Source: Myxococcota bacterium (GTDB lineage: Bacteria; Myxococcota_A; UBA9160; UBA4427). From it: DNA of 64,000 nucleotides. Shown here piece after piece: positions 18,845-27,532 of this stretch. Below the pieces are notes generated by a model, which was given only the letters and a program-made list of their open reading frames with translations, had not been told where the DNA came from and made no database searches. The first letter of the stretch is position 1; each line of letters starts with the position of its first letter. The position numbers and the translations under genes are program-made. The stretch spans positions 130,440 through 194,439 of the forward strand of contig JAWKRT010000006.1 in the NCBI GenBank assembly GCA_041389495.1, given 5' to 3'.

Positions 18845-18939
18845 ACGCGGGAGGAGACGCGGTGCGCGCGCACGGCATTGCGCACGAGGAAGCGCAGCGA
18901 CCTCGTGCGAGCGGCGGCGCGCAGGGCGCGCGCGCCGCG

Positions 18940-19719
18940 TCAGGCGCCGAGCTGGTGAGAGAGGCGCTCGGCCGCCGCGACGAGCTCGGGCACGGCGACG
19001 TCGTGCAGGCGCATCTCCGTCAGGCGGTTCGACGGCCCCGACACGGAGAGCGCTCCGACGCACCGCCCGCCTTCCTGGAAGACGGGAGCGGCCGCGCACG
19101 CGAGGCCTTCGTCGTACTCGCCGAGGTCGAGCGCGAAGCCCTGCGACGCGACGGCGCGCAGCTCCTCGACCAGCTTGTCGCGATCCGTGATGGTGGCGGG
19201 CGTCGACGATGCGAGCCCCGCGGCGATGCAGCGCTCGTCGAAGGCGACGCGCGTGGGTGCATCGGCGTGCGCGACGAGCACCTTGCCGAGCGCCGTGCAG
19301 TGCACGGGGAGCCGGCGGCCGACGCGCGAGGCCGCGAGCACGAGCGCGCGCGGCTGCTCGCCGTCGAGGTGGATCACCTCGAAGTCGTGCATCACGCCGA
19401 GGTGCGCGGACTCGCCGAGCTCGAGCGCGAGCGACTCGAGCACGGGGCGCGCGCGTTCGAGCAGCCGGCTTCCGCGCGCGAACGCGCGGCCGAGCTCGAG
19501 GCACCGCGTCCCGAGCCTGTAGCGGTCCGTCGAGGCGCTCTGCTCGATGTAGCCCTCGAGCTCGAGCGTCGCGAGCAGCCGGAACACGTTGTTCTTGTGG
19601 AGGTCGAGGCGACGGGACAGCTCGCTCACGCCGAGCTCGATCTCGTCCTGGAACATCTCGAGCAGGCGCAGCGCATTCTGCACCGTCTGGATCGCGTAGT
19701 CGCTCTTCGGCTTCGTCAT
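18940..19719 (-). CDS. IclR-family transcriptional regulator
   Basis: The product is 259 residues. The N-terminal winged helix-turn-helix (VQNALRLLEMFQ, then LSRRLDLHKNNVFRLLATLE at about 29-50) is followed by the IclR effector domain with HCTALGKVLVAH and the conserved C-terminal FALDLGEYDEGLACAAAPVF block. IclR proteins repress or activate catabolic operons in response to small carboxylates or aromatics. The ATG at 19717-19719 gives the usual start; the frame is open upstream without coding character. No catabolic operon is adjacent, so the target is unknown. Confidence 0.9.
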   Translation of the reverse strand: MTKPKSDYAIQTVQNALRLLEMFQDEIELGVSELSRRLDLHKNNVFRLLATLELEGYIEQSASTDRYRLGTRCLELGRAFARGSRLLERARPVLESLALELGESAHLGVMHDFEVIHLDGEQPRALVLAASRVGRRLPVHCTALGKVLVAHADAPTRVAFDERCIAAGLASSTPATITDRDKLVEELRAVASQGFALDLGEYDEGLACAAAPVFQEGGRCVGALSVSGPSNRLTEMRLHDVAVPELVAAAERLSHQLGA

Positions 19720-20216
19720 CGTGTCGCAATCGCACTCCGCAGCGTAGGACGCGGTCGTCCACCGCGCGCTGCAATCGGGGCCGCGCCTCGCGGACGCGCA
19801 ACCTTCGGGTTGGCAATGCAGCACTGGATCGGACGTCGGGCGAGCGGGGCTTCAGCGACAGGAGCGCTCTTCACGACCGACGAACCGTCGTGAGGCGCCA
19901 GAGCAACCGGGGGGATCATGCTGGCACCGACTGGCAGTGTTGAGCTTGGTGACGAGGGCCGGGGAAGTGAACCCGTCGTCGGAAGCGGGCCCATCTTGCC
20001 AGCACCGCCGACGGTGTCAAGCAAGCATGCGCGCATTTTTTCGCTGCGCGCGACGTACACACGGAACGGTGTTCGTCGTTTCGCGCGAAGGATCGCGACG
20101 AACAACGGGATTCGTCACGGCGCGCACGCGTGCGACGCGATGCGCGCGCTGCGATTTTTTTCGCGCGCGGCGTGCGCGACGTCGCACACGCCGCGATCGC
20201 CGACCGCGCGTGCGCG
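19720..20216. other. 497-bp non-coding gap between iclR-type gene and lspA
   Basis: I see no credible gene here. The gap is poorer in GC than its surroundings. It contains two T-tracts on the plus strand (TTTTTT near 20036-20041, TTTTTTT near 20155-20161) and a 26-bp near-perfect palindrome centred on GACGTC (20168-20193). Both genes are on the minus strand, so the gap must hold the end of the lspA transcript and the start of the regulator transcript. The T-tracts are A-tracts in that direction, which suits upstream promoter elements rather than a U-tract terminator. Confidence 0.5.
19993..20020 (-). promoter_or_regulatory. candidate sigma-70 promoter for the IclR gene
   Basis: On the minus strand a perfect TTGACA (20015-20020 in plus coordinates) is followed after 16 nt by CAAGAT (19993-19998), a weak -10. 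A six-base A-tract lies about 15 bp upstream of the -35 in the direction of transcription. This would give a leader of about 260 nt before the regulator gene. Confidence 0.35.
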
Positions 20217-20762
20217 CTAACGCCGCGATTCGTCGGCGTCGATGCCGCGCGACACCGCCTCGCGCGCGAGCATGTCGACGAGCAGGACGACGACGCCGAC
20301 GACGATCGCGACGTCGGCGAGGTTGAAGTGGGGCCACGCGTAGCCCTGCCACAGGTCGAAGTAGAGGAAGTCGACCACCTCGCCACTCCCGATCAGGGGT
20401 AGGCGGTCGATCGCGTTGCCGACGGCGCCGCCGGCGACGAGCCCGAGCGCCACGGGCTCGCGCCGCTCGCCGCGCGCCACGGCGCGCAGGTGGACGAGGA
20501 TCACGAGCAGCGCCGCAGCGGCCGCCGTCGCAAAGAGCATGCCGCGCAGCTCGGGCGAGCTCGATGCGAGGAATCCGAACGCCGCACCCGGGTTCCGCAC
20601 GTGCGTGATCGAGAAGAACCCGCGCACGACGTCGACGCTCGAGCCGGGCTCGATCGCGTGCACGACGCATGCCTTTGCGATGCGATCGAGCGCGGCCGTC
20701 GCGAGTGCGGCGATCGCGAACGCGGCGTGCTTGGGTGCGAGGCCAGCCGGAGCGTCGGTCAC
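20217..20762 (-). CDS. lspA: lipoprotein signal peptidase (signal peptidase II)
   Basis: LspA cleaves prolipoprotein signal peptides after the lipobox Cys has been modified. The 181-residue protein has four membrane segments and the two catalytic aspartate motifs: GAVGNAIDRLPL and FNLADVAI. THVRNPGAAFGFL matches the conserved NxGAAFG motif. The GTG start (20760-20762) overlaps the TGA of the upstream TPR lipoprotein gene (GTGA), so it is the last gene of a coupled PBP-lipoprotein-lspA unit. Many lipobox proteins elsewhere in this window are potential substrates. Confidence 0.95.
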   Translation of the reverse strand: MTDAPAGLAPKHAAFAIAALATAALDRIAKACVVHAIEPGSSVDVVRGFFSITHVRNPGAAFGFLASSSPELRGMLFATAAAAALLVILVHLRAVARGERREPVALGLVAGGAVGNAIDRLPLIGSGEVVDFLYFDLWQGYAWPHFNLADVAIVVGVVVLLVDMLAREAVSRGIDADESRR

Positions 20763-21343
20763 AGCAGCTCCGCGGCGTCGAGCTGCCCGTCGCTCCAGGC
20801 CCGCGGGTCGAGCTCGCGCGCCCGGTCGAGCCACGCGCCGGCGTCCGTGCCGCCACTCGACGCGCGCTCGATCGCGCCGCGCAGGCCGACGAGATGCGCC
20901 TCGACGCCCGGCGCGGGCTCGGCGTCGCGCTCGGCCTCGACGAGCGAGCGCGCCCGGTCGAGGAAGCGCCGCGCCTGCGCGACCTGGCGGCGGTCGAGCT
21001 CGAAGCGCGCGTAGACGAGGTAGGCGTAGGGGTTGGTGGGGTCGATCGCGATGGCGCGCTCGTACTGGCCCTTCGCGCGCGGCGCGTCCCCGGCGGCGTC
21101 GGCGCGCAGGCCCTCGACGAGCAGGCGCGTCGAGGCCCGACGCACGGCGTCACCCGCATCGACGAGCTGCGAGATGCGCAGCGACGGGCGCGGCGCGAGC
21201 CGCGGCGCGACTCCCGCGCAGCCCGCCGCAACGAGCAGCAGTGCGACGAGCCGCAGTGCGACGGGCCGCAGTGCGACGGGCCGCACCGCGACCCGCGCCC
21301 GCGCGCTGCATCGCGTCGCGGTGCGCGCAGCGCGCGCGCTCAC
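20759..21343 (-). CDS. TPR-like lipoprotein
   Basis: The product is 194 residues from a GTG overlapping the PBP stop codon (GTGA at 21340-21343). The signal sequence contains three copies of a Val-Ala-Leu-Arg-Pro-type repeat before the lipobox VAAGCAG. The mature region has TPR-like helices (AKGQYERAIAIDPTNPYAYLVYARFELDR, read in two parts), usually a protein-interaction surface. Coupled between a bifunctional PBP and LspA, it may assist envelope assembly; that is inference. Confidence 0.7.
   Translation of the reverse strand: MSARAARTATRCSARARVAVRPVALRPVALRLVALLLVAAGCAGVAPRLAPRPSLRISQLVDAGDAVRRASTRLLVEGLRADAAGDAPRAKGQYERAIAIDPTNPYAYLVYARFELDRRQVAQARRFLDRARSLVEAERDAEPAPGVEAHLVGLRGAIERASSGGTDAGAWLDRARELDPRAWSDGQLDAAELL
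21238..21282. repeat. three 15-bp tandem repeats inside the lipoprotein signal sequence
   Basis: Units of GCAGTGCGACGRGCC occur at 21238-21252, 21253-21267 and 21268-21282, with a degraded fourth unit after. They encode the repeated hydrophobic signal-peptide segment of the TPR lipoprotein in frame (15 bp is five codons). Copy-number change would lengthen or shorten the signal peptide without a frameshift. Confidence 0.75.
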
Positions 21344-23862
21344 AGCCGCCCCCGCAGCCAGTCGAGGATGCCGCGCCGTCGCCGCTGCGGCGGCGCGTCG
21401 CGATCCTCCTCGCGCCCGTTCCCGAAGCGGCTCCAGAAGCTCTCCTCCTCGCGGCTGCGAATGCCGCGGTACGTGCACACGGAGTCGGGCTCCGTCCCCG
21501 ACAGGAAGTACTCGTCGCGGTGCTGCGGACAGGTCGCCGCCGCGATGGCGCCGCTCTCGGGATCGATCTCGAACGTCTCCACCTCGGGCGGCTTCGGGAA
21601 GGCGCCGCGCACGCTCGTGCCCACGGCCTCCTTCATGAAGCGCACCCAGATGGGGATCGCGCCGCGGCTGCTCGACACGCCGAGGCTGCGCGGCGTGTCG
21701 AAGCCGATCCACACGACGGCCACGAGCTCGGGCGTATAGCCCGCGAACCAGAGGTCCCGCTCGTCGTCGGTGGTGCCCGTCTTGCCCGCGATCGGGCCCT
21801 CCATCCCCATCGAGCGCACGCGCGCCGCGGTGCCCCGATCGACCACCCCGCGCAGCAGCGACGTGACGAGGAACGCGGTTCCCTCGTCGAGCACGCGGTC
21901 GAAGCGGAGCTCGCGGCGCTCGAGCGCGCCCACGTGCGCATCGACGACGTCCTCGAACGCGTGCGGCCACGGGCGCACGCCGCCCGCCGCGAGCGTCGCG
22001 TACGCGCGTGCGACCTCGAGCGGCGCGAGCTCGGCGGTGCCGAGCGCGAGGCTCGGCACGTTCGGAAGGCTGCTCTCGACGCCGAGCCGCCGCGCCATGT
22101 CCGCCACGCGCGCGATGCCGACCTCCTGACCGAGCCGCGCGGCCGCGACGTTCATCGAGCGCTCGATCGCCTCGCGCACGCCGACGCGTCCGTGGAACTC
22201 GCCGTCGAAGTTCTTGGGGCGCCAGCTGCCCTGCGGCGTCGCGACCTCGAACGGCTCGTCGTCGACGAACGAGGCGAGCGTGATGAGCGGCCCGCCCGCG
22301 CGGCCCTCGAGCGCGGCCGCGTAGACGAAGGGCTTGAACACGCTCCCGACCTGGCGGCGCGCCTGCGCACAGCGATCGAACTGCGACAGCCCGTAGTCGC
22401 GGCCGCCGACCAGCGCGAGGATCTCTCCCGTCTGGGGACGCAGCGCGATGATGCAGCCCTGGAGACGCTCGCTCGCGGTCTTCGCCGCGAGGGACGGGTG
22501 CTCCTTCTCGAGCTGCGCGAGCCCCTCGTCGAGCGCCTTCGCCGCTGCGCGCTGCAGGCGAAGGTCGAGCGTCGAGTAGATGCGCAGGCCCTCGGCCTCG
22601 AGCATCGCTTCGTCGTACACCTCGGGAAGCTGGCGACGCAGCAGGTCGAGGAAGTAGCGGGCGTCGCCCGGGTCGGGCGTGATCTCGGCGACGCCGAGCG
22701 GCTCGGCCACCGCGGCCGCCTGCTGCGCCGCGTCGATGCGCCCCTGCCCGCGCATCAGCTCGAGCACGAGGTTGCGCCGCAGGATGGCGTCCTCGGCGTT
22801 GCGGTGCGGCGAGAGGCGGTTCGGGCTCTGGATGATCGCGGCGATCGTCGCCGCCTCGCCGAGCGTGAGATCGCGAACGCGTTTGCCGAACACGAAGTGC
22901 GCGGCCTCGCCGACGCCGTGCACGGCCGTCGACCCGCGCTGCCCGAGGTAGATCTCGTTCAGGTAGGCCTGCAGGATCTCGGGCTTGTCGTAGCGGGCCT
23001 CGACGAGCAGGGCCATCGCCGCCTCGGTCGCCTTGCGCGTGTACGACCGCTCGGGCGTCAGGAAGAAGTTCTTCACGAGCTGCTGGGTGAGCGTGCTGCC
23101 GCCCTGCGTGATCGAGCCCGCGCGCAGGTTCGCGAGGAAGGCGCCGGCGATGCGCACGGGGTCGATGCCGTGGTGCGACTCGAAGCGGCGGTCCTCGACG
23201 GCGAGGATCGCGTCGATCAGGTGCTGCGGGACCTCGTCGATGCGGACGAGCTCGCGCTCCTCGTGCTCGCTCCCGTAGAAGGCGCCGACGGGCTCGGGCT
23301 CGACGAGCACGGCGCCCACCTCGCGGCCGCGCGGCAGCTCGCGGATCTGCTCGATGGTCGAGCCGCTCATGCGCAGCACGACGTCGCGCGCGGGCTCGCC
23401 GCGCGTCGGGTGCTCGAACGGCCGCAGGTGGATGCGCACGCGGCCCGGCGAGACGCGGAACCGGCCCTCGGCGAGCGGCGCGTCGGCCCCGCCGTCCTGC
23501 TCGCGGTAGCCGAGCCGGAGGAGCTGCCCGCGCACGTCGGCGCGCTTCGTGTCGAGACCCGGATAGAGAATGGCGGGCGCCGCGAAGACGCGGGACGGGA
23601 CGCGGAACGGGCGCCCCTCGAACCGCTCGCGCACGACGCCGTCGAGATCGAGCAGCCAGCGCGAGCAGAGCAGGCCACCGACGAAGGCGAGGACGGCGAG
23701 GACGCGCAGCCCGAGCCGCGCGCGCGGGCGCGTCACGACGCGGGCGACGGCGCGCCGCGCGCGCGCCACGGCGCGGCGAGCGAGGCCGCGACCGCCCGGC
23801 CCTCCTGCGCGCTGCGCTCCCGCGCGCGCGCCCTTGCTGCGCCCCTTGCGCCGCGCCGCCAC
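21340..23862 (-). CDS. bifunctional penicillin-binding protein (PBP1B-like)
   Basis: This 840-residue class A PBP polymerises and cross-links peptidoglycan. A very basic N-terminus precedes one membrane helix (about 50-68) and a UB2H-like segment (VPSRVFAAPAILYPG). The glycosyltransferase has EDRRFESHHGID at 223-234 and GGSTLTQQLVKN from 254. The transpeptidase has SVFK (Ser507, Lys510), SMN near 572, and KTGTT near 690. The order and the UB2H-like region favour PBP1B over PBP1A. The start is GTG at 23860-23862. Its TGA overlaps the GTG of the following TPR lipoprotein gene. Confidence 0.95.
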   Translation of the reverse strand: MAARRKGRSKGARAGAQRAGGPGGRGLARRAVARARRAVARVVTRPRARLGLRVLAVLAFVGGLLCSRWLLDLDGVVRERFEGRPFRVPSRVFAAPAILYPGLDTKRADVRGQLLRLGYREQDGGADAPLAEGRFRVSPGRVRIHLRPFEHPTRGEPARDVVLRMSGSTIEQIRELPRGREVGAVLVEPEPVGAFYGSEHEERELVRIDEVPQHLIDAILAVEDRRFESHHGIDPVRIAGAFLANLRAGSITQGGSTLTQQLVKNFFLTPERSYTRKATEAAMALLVEARYDKPEILQAYLNEIYLGQRGSTAVHGVGEAAHFVFGKRVRDLTLGEAATIAAIIQSPNRLSPHRNAEDAILRRNLVLELMRGQGRIDAAQQAAAVAEPLGVAEITPDPGDARYFLDLLRRQLPEVYDEAMLEAEGLRIYSTLDLRLQRAAAKALDEGLAQLEKEHPSLAAKTASERLQGCIIALRPQTGEILALVGGRDYGLSQFDRCAQARRQVGSVFKPFVYAAALEGRAGGPLITLASFVDDEPFEVATPQGSWRPKNFDGEFHGRVGVREAIERSMNVAAARLGQEVGIARVADMARRLGVESSLPNVPSLALGTAELAPLEVARAYATLAAGGVRPWPHAFEDVVDAHVGALERRELRFDRVLDEGTAFLVTSLLRGVVDRGTAARVRSMGMEGPIAGKTGTTDDERDLWFAGYTPELVAVVWIGFDTPRSLGVSSSRGAIPIWVRFMKEAVGTSVRGAFPKPPEVETFEIDPESGAIAAATCPQHRDEYFLSGTEPDSVCTYRGIRSREEESFWSRFGNGREEDRDAPPQRRRRGILDWLRGRL

Positions 23863-24020
23863 GTCGAACCCCCCGAGCCGTCCGCCGAGCCCGATCGACG
23901 GGCGGAGGCTAGCGGCGGTTCCCGACCGCTGCGCTCGGCGCGCGACATCGCGCTCCGAGCGGCGGCCCCCGCCTCTGCGGGCGTTGTCGCCGGATCGGAA
24001 AGCCGCGAAAGTTACCGGCC

Positions 24021-25466
24021 ATGTCGAAGCCGGCGCACGACGGGGCGAAGAGCCCGAAGAAGCCCTGGGGCGGCCGCTTCAGCGAGGCGACCGACCCGGC
24101 CGTCGAGCGCTTCACCGCTTCCGTGCACTTCGACAAGGCGCTCGCGCGCTACGACATCCGCGGCTCCGTCGCACACGCGCGCATGCTCGGCGCGACCGGC
24201 ATCGTGCCCGCGCAGGACGTCGACGCGATCGTCACGGGCCTCGAGTCGATCGCGGCCGACATCGAGGCCGGTCGCTTCGCCTTCGACCCGGCGCTCGAGG
24301 ACATCCACATGAACGTGGAGTCGGCGCTGCGCGAGCGGATCGGCGCCGCGGCCGGGCGCCTGCACACGGGGCGCAGCCGCAACGACCAGGTCGCAACCGA
24401 CCTCGCGCTCTACCTGCGCGACGTCGCCACGGCCGCCGAACGCGGCCTCTGCGAGCTCGCGCTCGTGCTCGTCGCGCGCGGCGAAGAGCACGTCGACACC
24501 GTCCTGCCCGGCTACACGCACCTGCAGCGCGCGCAGCCCGTCCGGCTCGCCCACCACTGGCTCGCGTTCGTCGAGATGCTGCGGCGCGACGCGGGCCGCA
24601 TGGCCGGCCTGCGCGCCCGGCTCGCGCACTCGCCGCTCGGCGCGGGCGCGATCGCGGGCTCCACGCTGCCGCTCGACCGCGCGCACACGGCGGCCGCGCT
24701 CGGCTTCCCCGCCGGGCCGACCCACAACAGTATGGATACCGTCGCCTCGCGCGACGTCGCCCTCGAGTTCCTCGCGGCCTGCGCGATCGCGATGGTCAAC
24801 CTCTCGCGGCTCTCGGAGGAGCTCGTCGTCTGGTCGTCGAGCGAGTTCGGGTTCGTCGAGCTGGCGGACGCCTACTCGACGGGCTCGTCGCTCATGCCGC
24901 AGAAGAAGAACCCGGACGTGCCCGAGATCGTGCGCGGCAAGACGGGCCGCGTCGTCGGCAACCTCGTCGCTCTCCTGACCGTGATGAAGGGCCTGCCGCT
25001 CACCTACAACCGCGACATGCAGGAGGACAAGGAGCCCGTCTTCGACAGCGCCGACACGCTGCGGACGGCGCTCGAGGTGACGGCGGGAGCGGTCGCCACG
25101 CTGCGCGTCCGCGTCGAGACCATGCGCGCGGCGGCCGCCGACCCGATGCTGCTCGCGACGGACCTCGCCGAGGCGCTGGTGCGCGAGGGCGTTCCCTTCC
25201 GCGAGGCGCACGAGGCCGTCGGGCGCATCGTGGCGCACGTCACCGACGGGCGGCTCGACCTGCGCGATCTGTCGCGCGACGATCTGCGCGTCTTCCATCC
25301 CGCCTTTCCGGCCGGCTGCGACGAGCTCCTCGACATCGAGGCGAGCTTCGCCGCGCGCGACCTGGTCGGCGGGACGTCGCGCGAGCGCGTGGCATCGGAG
25401 CTCGCGCGCGCGCGCGGCGAGCTCGAGGGCGCGCTGCGCGCGCTCGACCTCGCCTCCGCACCCTGA
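24021..25466 (+). CDS. argH: argininosuccinate lyase
   Basis: ArgH splits argininosuccinate to arginine and fumarate, the last step of arginine synthesis. The 481-residue protein has the family opening KKPWGGRFSE, the substrate-binding HTGRSRNDQVATD, the catalytic-base region GYTHLQRAQPV, and the superfamily signature GSSLMPQKKNPD. Length and ends agree with the family. It is followed 8 bp later by a small lipoprotein gene and then the dap genes, an arrangement widespread in Proteobacteria. Confidence 0.97.
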   Translation: MSKPAHDGAKSPKKPWGGRFSEATDPAVERFTASVHFDKALARYDIRGSVAHARMLGATGIVPAQDVDAIVTGLESIAADIEAGRFAFDPALEDIHMNVESALRERIGAAAGRLHTGRSRNDQVATDLALYLRDVATAAERGLCELALVLVARGEEHVDTVLPGYTHLQRAQPVRLAHHWLAFVEMLRRDAGRMAGLRARLAHSPLGAGAIAGSTLPLDRAHTAAALGFPAGPTHNSMDTVASRDVALEFLAACAIAMVNLSRLSEELVVWSSSEFGFVELADAYSTGSSLMPQKKNPDVPEIVRGKTGRVVGNLVALLTVMKGLPLTYNRDMQEDKEPVFDSADTLRTALEVTAGAVATLRVRVETMRAAAADPMLLATDLAEALVREGVPFREAHEAVGRIVAHVTDGRLDLRDLSRDDLRVFHPAFPAGCDELLDIEASFAARDLVGGTSRERVASELARARGELEGALRALDLASAP

Positions 25467-25474
25467 GAGACCCC

Positions 25475-25744
25475 ATGATCACCGCCCCCGGCCGCCTCTC
25501 TCGCGCCCTCGCACTCGCGGGCGCGCTCCTCGCTGTCGCCGCCGCGTGCGGGCGCTACGGTCCGCCGCGGCGCATCGAGTCGCCGCCCGTGCACGTCGCA
25601 CCCGGCTCCGAGGCCGAGGCCGCCACCGAAGCGGACGATGCGACCGCGAGCGACGACGAGGTCTGGCGCGCGGACGATGCGACGCCCGAGGCCGACGACG
25701 CGCGAGCGCGAGCGAGCGGCCCGGCGCGCGAGACGGCCTGGTAG
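25475..25744 (+). CDS. small lipoprotein, LptM (YifL)-like
   Basis: The product is 89 residues: signal peptide, then lipobox AAAC followed directly by GRYGPPRRIESPP. The short C-G-x-x-G-P-x-x-x-P pattern just after the lipidated Cys, and the position between argH and the dap genes, match LptM/YifL-type lipoproteins, which assist LptD assembly in E. coli. The tail is longer than usual and rich in Asp/Glu and Ala. Role by position and pattern only. Confidence 0.65.
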   Translation: MITAPGRLSRALALAGALLAVAAACGRYGPPRRIESPPVHVAPGSEAEAATEADDATASDDEVWRADDATPEADDARARASGPARETAW

Positions 25745-25777
25745 GCGCCGCAGCGCGCCCGCGCACGGAGAAGCGGC

Positions 25778-26623
25778 ATGAGCGACATCGCGTTCACGAA
25801 GATGCACGGCGCGGGCAACGACTTCGTCGTGCTCGATGCCATCGCGCAGCCGCTGCCGCCGCTCGAGGCGTTCTCGCGCCGCATCGCCGACCGGCACTTC
25901 GGGATCGGCTGCGACCAGGTGCTCGTCGTCGAGCGCCCGACGCCCGGAACGGAAGCCGACTTCCGGATGGACATCTACAACGCGGACGGCTCGCGCGTCG
26001 AGATGTGCGCGAACGGCATCCGCGCCTTCTACAAGTTCCTGCGCGATCACGGCCACACGCGCGCCGACGCGGTGCGCGTCGAGACGCTCGGCGGCGTCGT
26101 CGTGCCGCGTCACGCCGGCGACGGGCTCGTCACCGTCGACATGGGTCGCCCCGTGCTCGAGCCGGCGAAGATCCCGACCCGGCTCGGCGCGGGCGACGGC
26201 CCCGTGCTCGACGTCGCGCTCGAGGTCGACGGCGAGACGTACACGGTATCGAGCGCGTCGATGGGGAACCCGCACTGCGTCATCGAGGTGCCCGACCCGG
26301 ACGCGTTCCCGGTCGGCGCGGTCGGGCCGCGCATCGAGCACCACGCCGCGTTCCCGAACCGCGTCAACGTCGAGTTCATCACCGTGGTCGCGCGCGACCG
26401 CATCCGGCAGCGCACCTGGGAGCGCGGCACCGGCGAGACGCTCGCGTGTGGCAGCGGCGCGTGCGCGGTGGCGGTCACGTCCATGCTGCGCGGGGTGGTC
26501 GATCGCAGCGTCGCGATCGAGCTCCGGGGCGGCGAGCTGCGCATCGAGTGGGCGAGCGACGACGCGCGCGTCTTCATGACCGGCCCGGCCGCCGAGGTCT
26601 TCACCGGCACCATCGCGGCCTGA
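25778..26623 (+). CDS. dapF: diaminopimelate epimerase
   Basis: DapF converts LL- to meso-diaminopimelate, used in peptidoglycan and lysine synthesis. The 281-residue protein shows both catalytic cysteine motifs: EMCANGIRAF in the first half and ACGSGACAVA in the second, plus the opening FTKMHGAGNDFVV. Length fits the family. It lies between the small lipoprotein and dapA on the same strand. Confidence 0.97.
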   Translation: MSDIAFTKMHGAGNDFVVLDAIAQPLPPLEAFSRRIADRHFGIGCDQVLVVERPTPGTEADFRMDIYNADGSRVEMCANGIRAFYKFLRDHGHTRADAVRVETLGGVVVPRHAGDGLVTVDMGRPVLEPAKIPTRLGAGDGPVLDVALEVDGETYTVSSASMGNPHCVIEVPDPDAFPVGAVGPRIEHHAAFPNRVNVEFITVVARDRIRQRTWERGTGETLACGSGACAVAVTSMLRGVVDRSVAIELRGGELRIEWASDDARVFMTGPAAEVFTGTIAA

Positions 26624-26656
26624 GGGAACGCGGCTCGCGCCGCGGGAGGGGACACC

Positions 26657-27532
26657 ATGTTCGAGGGCGTGCTGACCGCGCTGGTCACCCCCTTCCAGGA
26701 CGGCGAGGTCGACGAGCCCGCCCTGCGGCAGCTCGTCGAGGAGCAGGTCGAGGCCGGCATCGACGGGCTCGTCCCGTGCGGATCGACCGGCGAGAGCGCG
26801 ACGCTCTCGCACGCCGAGCACCGGCAGGTGGTCGAGATCGTGGTCGACGCCGTGAACGGCCGCGTTCCCGTCGTCGCCGGAACCGGCTCGAACAACACGC
26901 GCGAGGCGATCGAGCTGACGCAGCACGCGAAGGACGCGGGCGCGGACGGCGCGCTCCTGATCTCGCCCTACTACAACAAGCCGACGCAGGAAGGCATCGC
27001 GCAGCACTACGAGGCGATCGCCAAGGCCACCTCGTTCCCGCTCGTCTACTACAACATCCCCGGTCGCACGGCGTCGAACATCGCGGCCGCCACGCAGCGG
27101 ATGCTCGCCGGCATCGAGTACGTGGTCGGCGTGAAGGAGGCCTCGGGCGACATCGGCCAGATCTCCGAGGTCGTGCGCACCTGCCCGAGCGACTTCACCG
27201 TGCTCTCGGGCGACGACGCGATGACGCTCCCGCTGATGGCCGTCGGCGGCAAGGGCGTGATCTCGACCAGCAGCAACCTCGTGCCGCGCGAGATGTGCGA
27301 GATCGTGCGCGCCTGCAACGAGGGCGACTACGCGCGCGCGCGCGACGTGCACTTCCGGCTCATGCCCGTCTTCGACGCGCTCTTCTGCGAGACGAACCCG
27401 ATCCCGGTGAAGGCCGCGCTCGCCATGCAGGGGAAGATCGGCGACGAGATCCGGCTGCCCATGACGCGCATCGGAGAGGCTTCGGCCATGCGGCTGCGCG
27501 GCGTCCTGAGCGACCTGGGGCTGCTCTCGTGA
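26657..27532 (+). CDS. dapA: 4-hydroxy-tetrahydrodipicolinate synthase
   Basis: DapA condenses pyruvate with aspartate semialdehyde at the entry to the diaminopimelate branch. The 291-residue TIM barrel has LVPCGSTGESATLS, the active-site YYNKPTQEG tyrosine region, and the Schiff-base lysine in VVGVKEASGD. Its TGA overlaps the GTG of dapB (GTGA), so the two are translationally coupled. Confidence 0.97.
   Translation: MFEGVLTALVTPFQDGEVDEPALRQLVEEQVEAGIDGLVPCGSTGESATLSHAEHRQVVEIVVDAVNGRVPVVAGTGSNNTREAIELTQHAKDAGADGALLISPYYNKPTQEGIAQHYEAIAKATSFPLVYYNIPGRTASNIAAATQRMLAGIEYVVGVKEASGDIGQISEVVRTCPSDFTVLSGDDAMTLPLMAVGGKGVISTSSNLVPREMCEIVRACNEGDYARARDVHFRLMPVFDALFCETNPIPVKAALAMQGKIGDEIRLPMTRIGEASAMRLRGVLSDLGLLS

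Noticed and set aside
19918..20220. Possible 100-residue protein in the gap before lspA
   Set aside because: No ribosome-binding site, codon use unlike the neighbours, low-complexity end, and it overlaps the likely regulator promoter.
23570..25744. Long plus-strand frame over argH ending with the LptM-like gene
   Set aside because: It is an out-of-phase shadow of argH; only its last 89 codons, with own ATG and lipobox, are a real gene.
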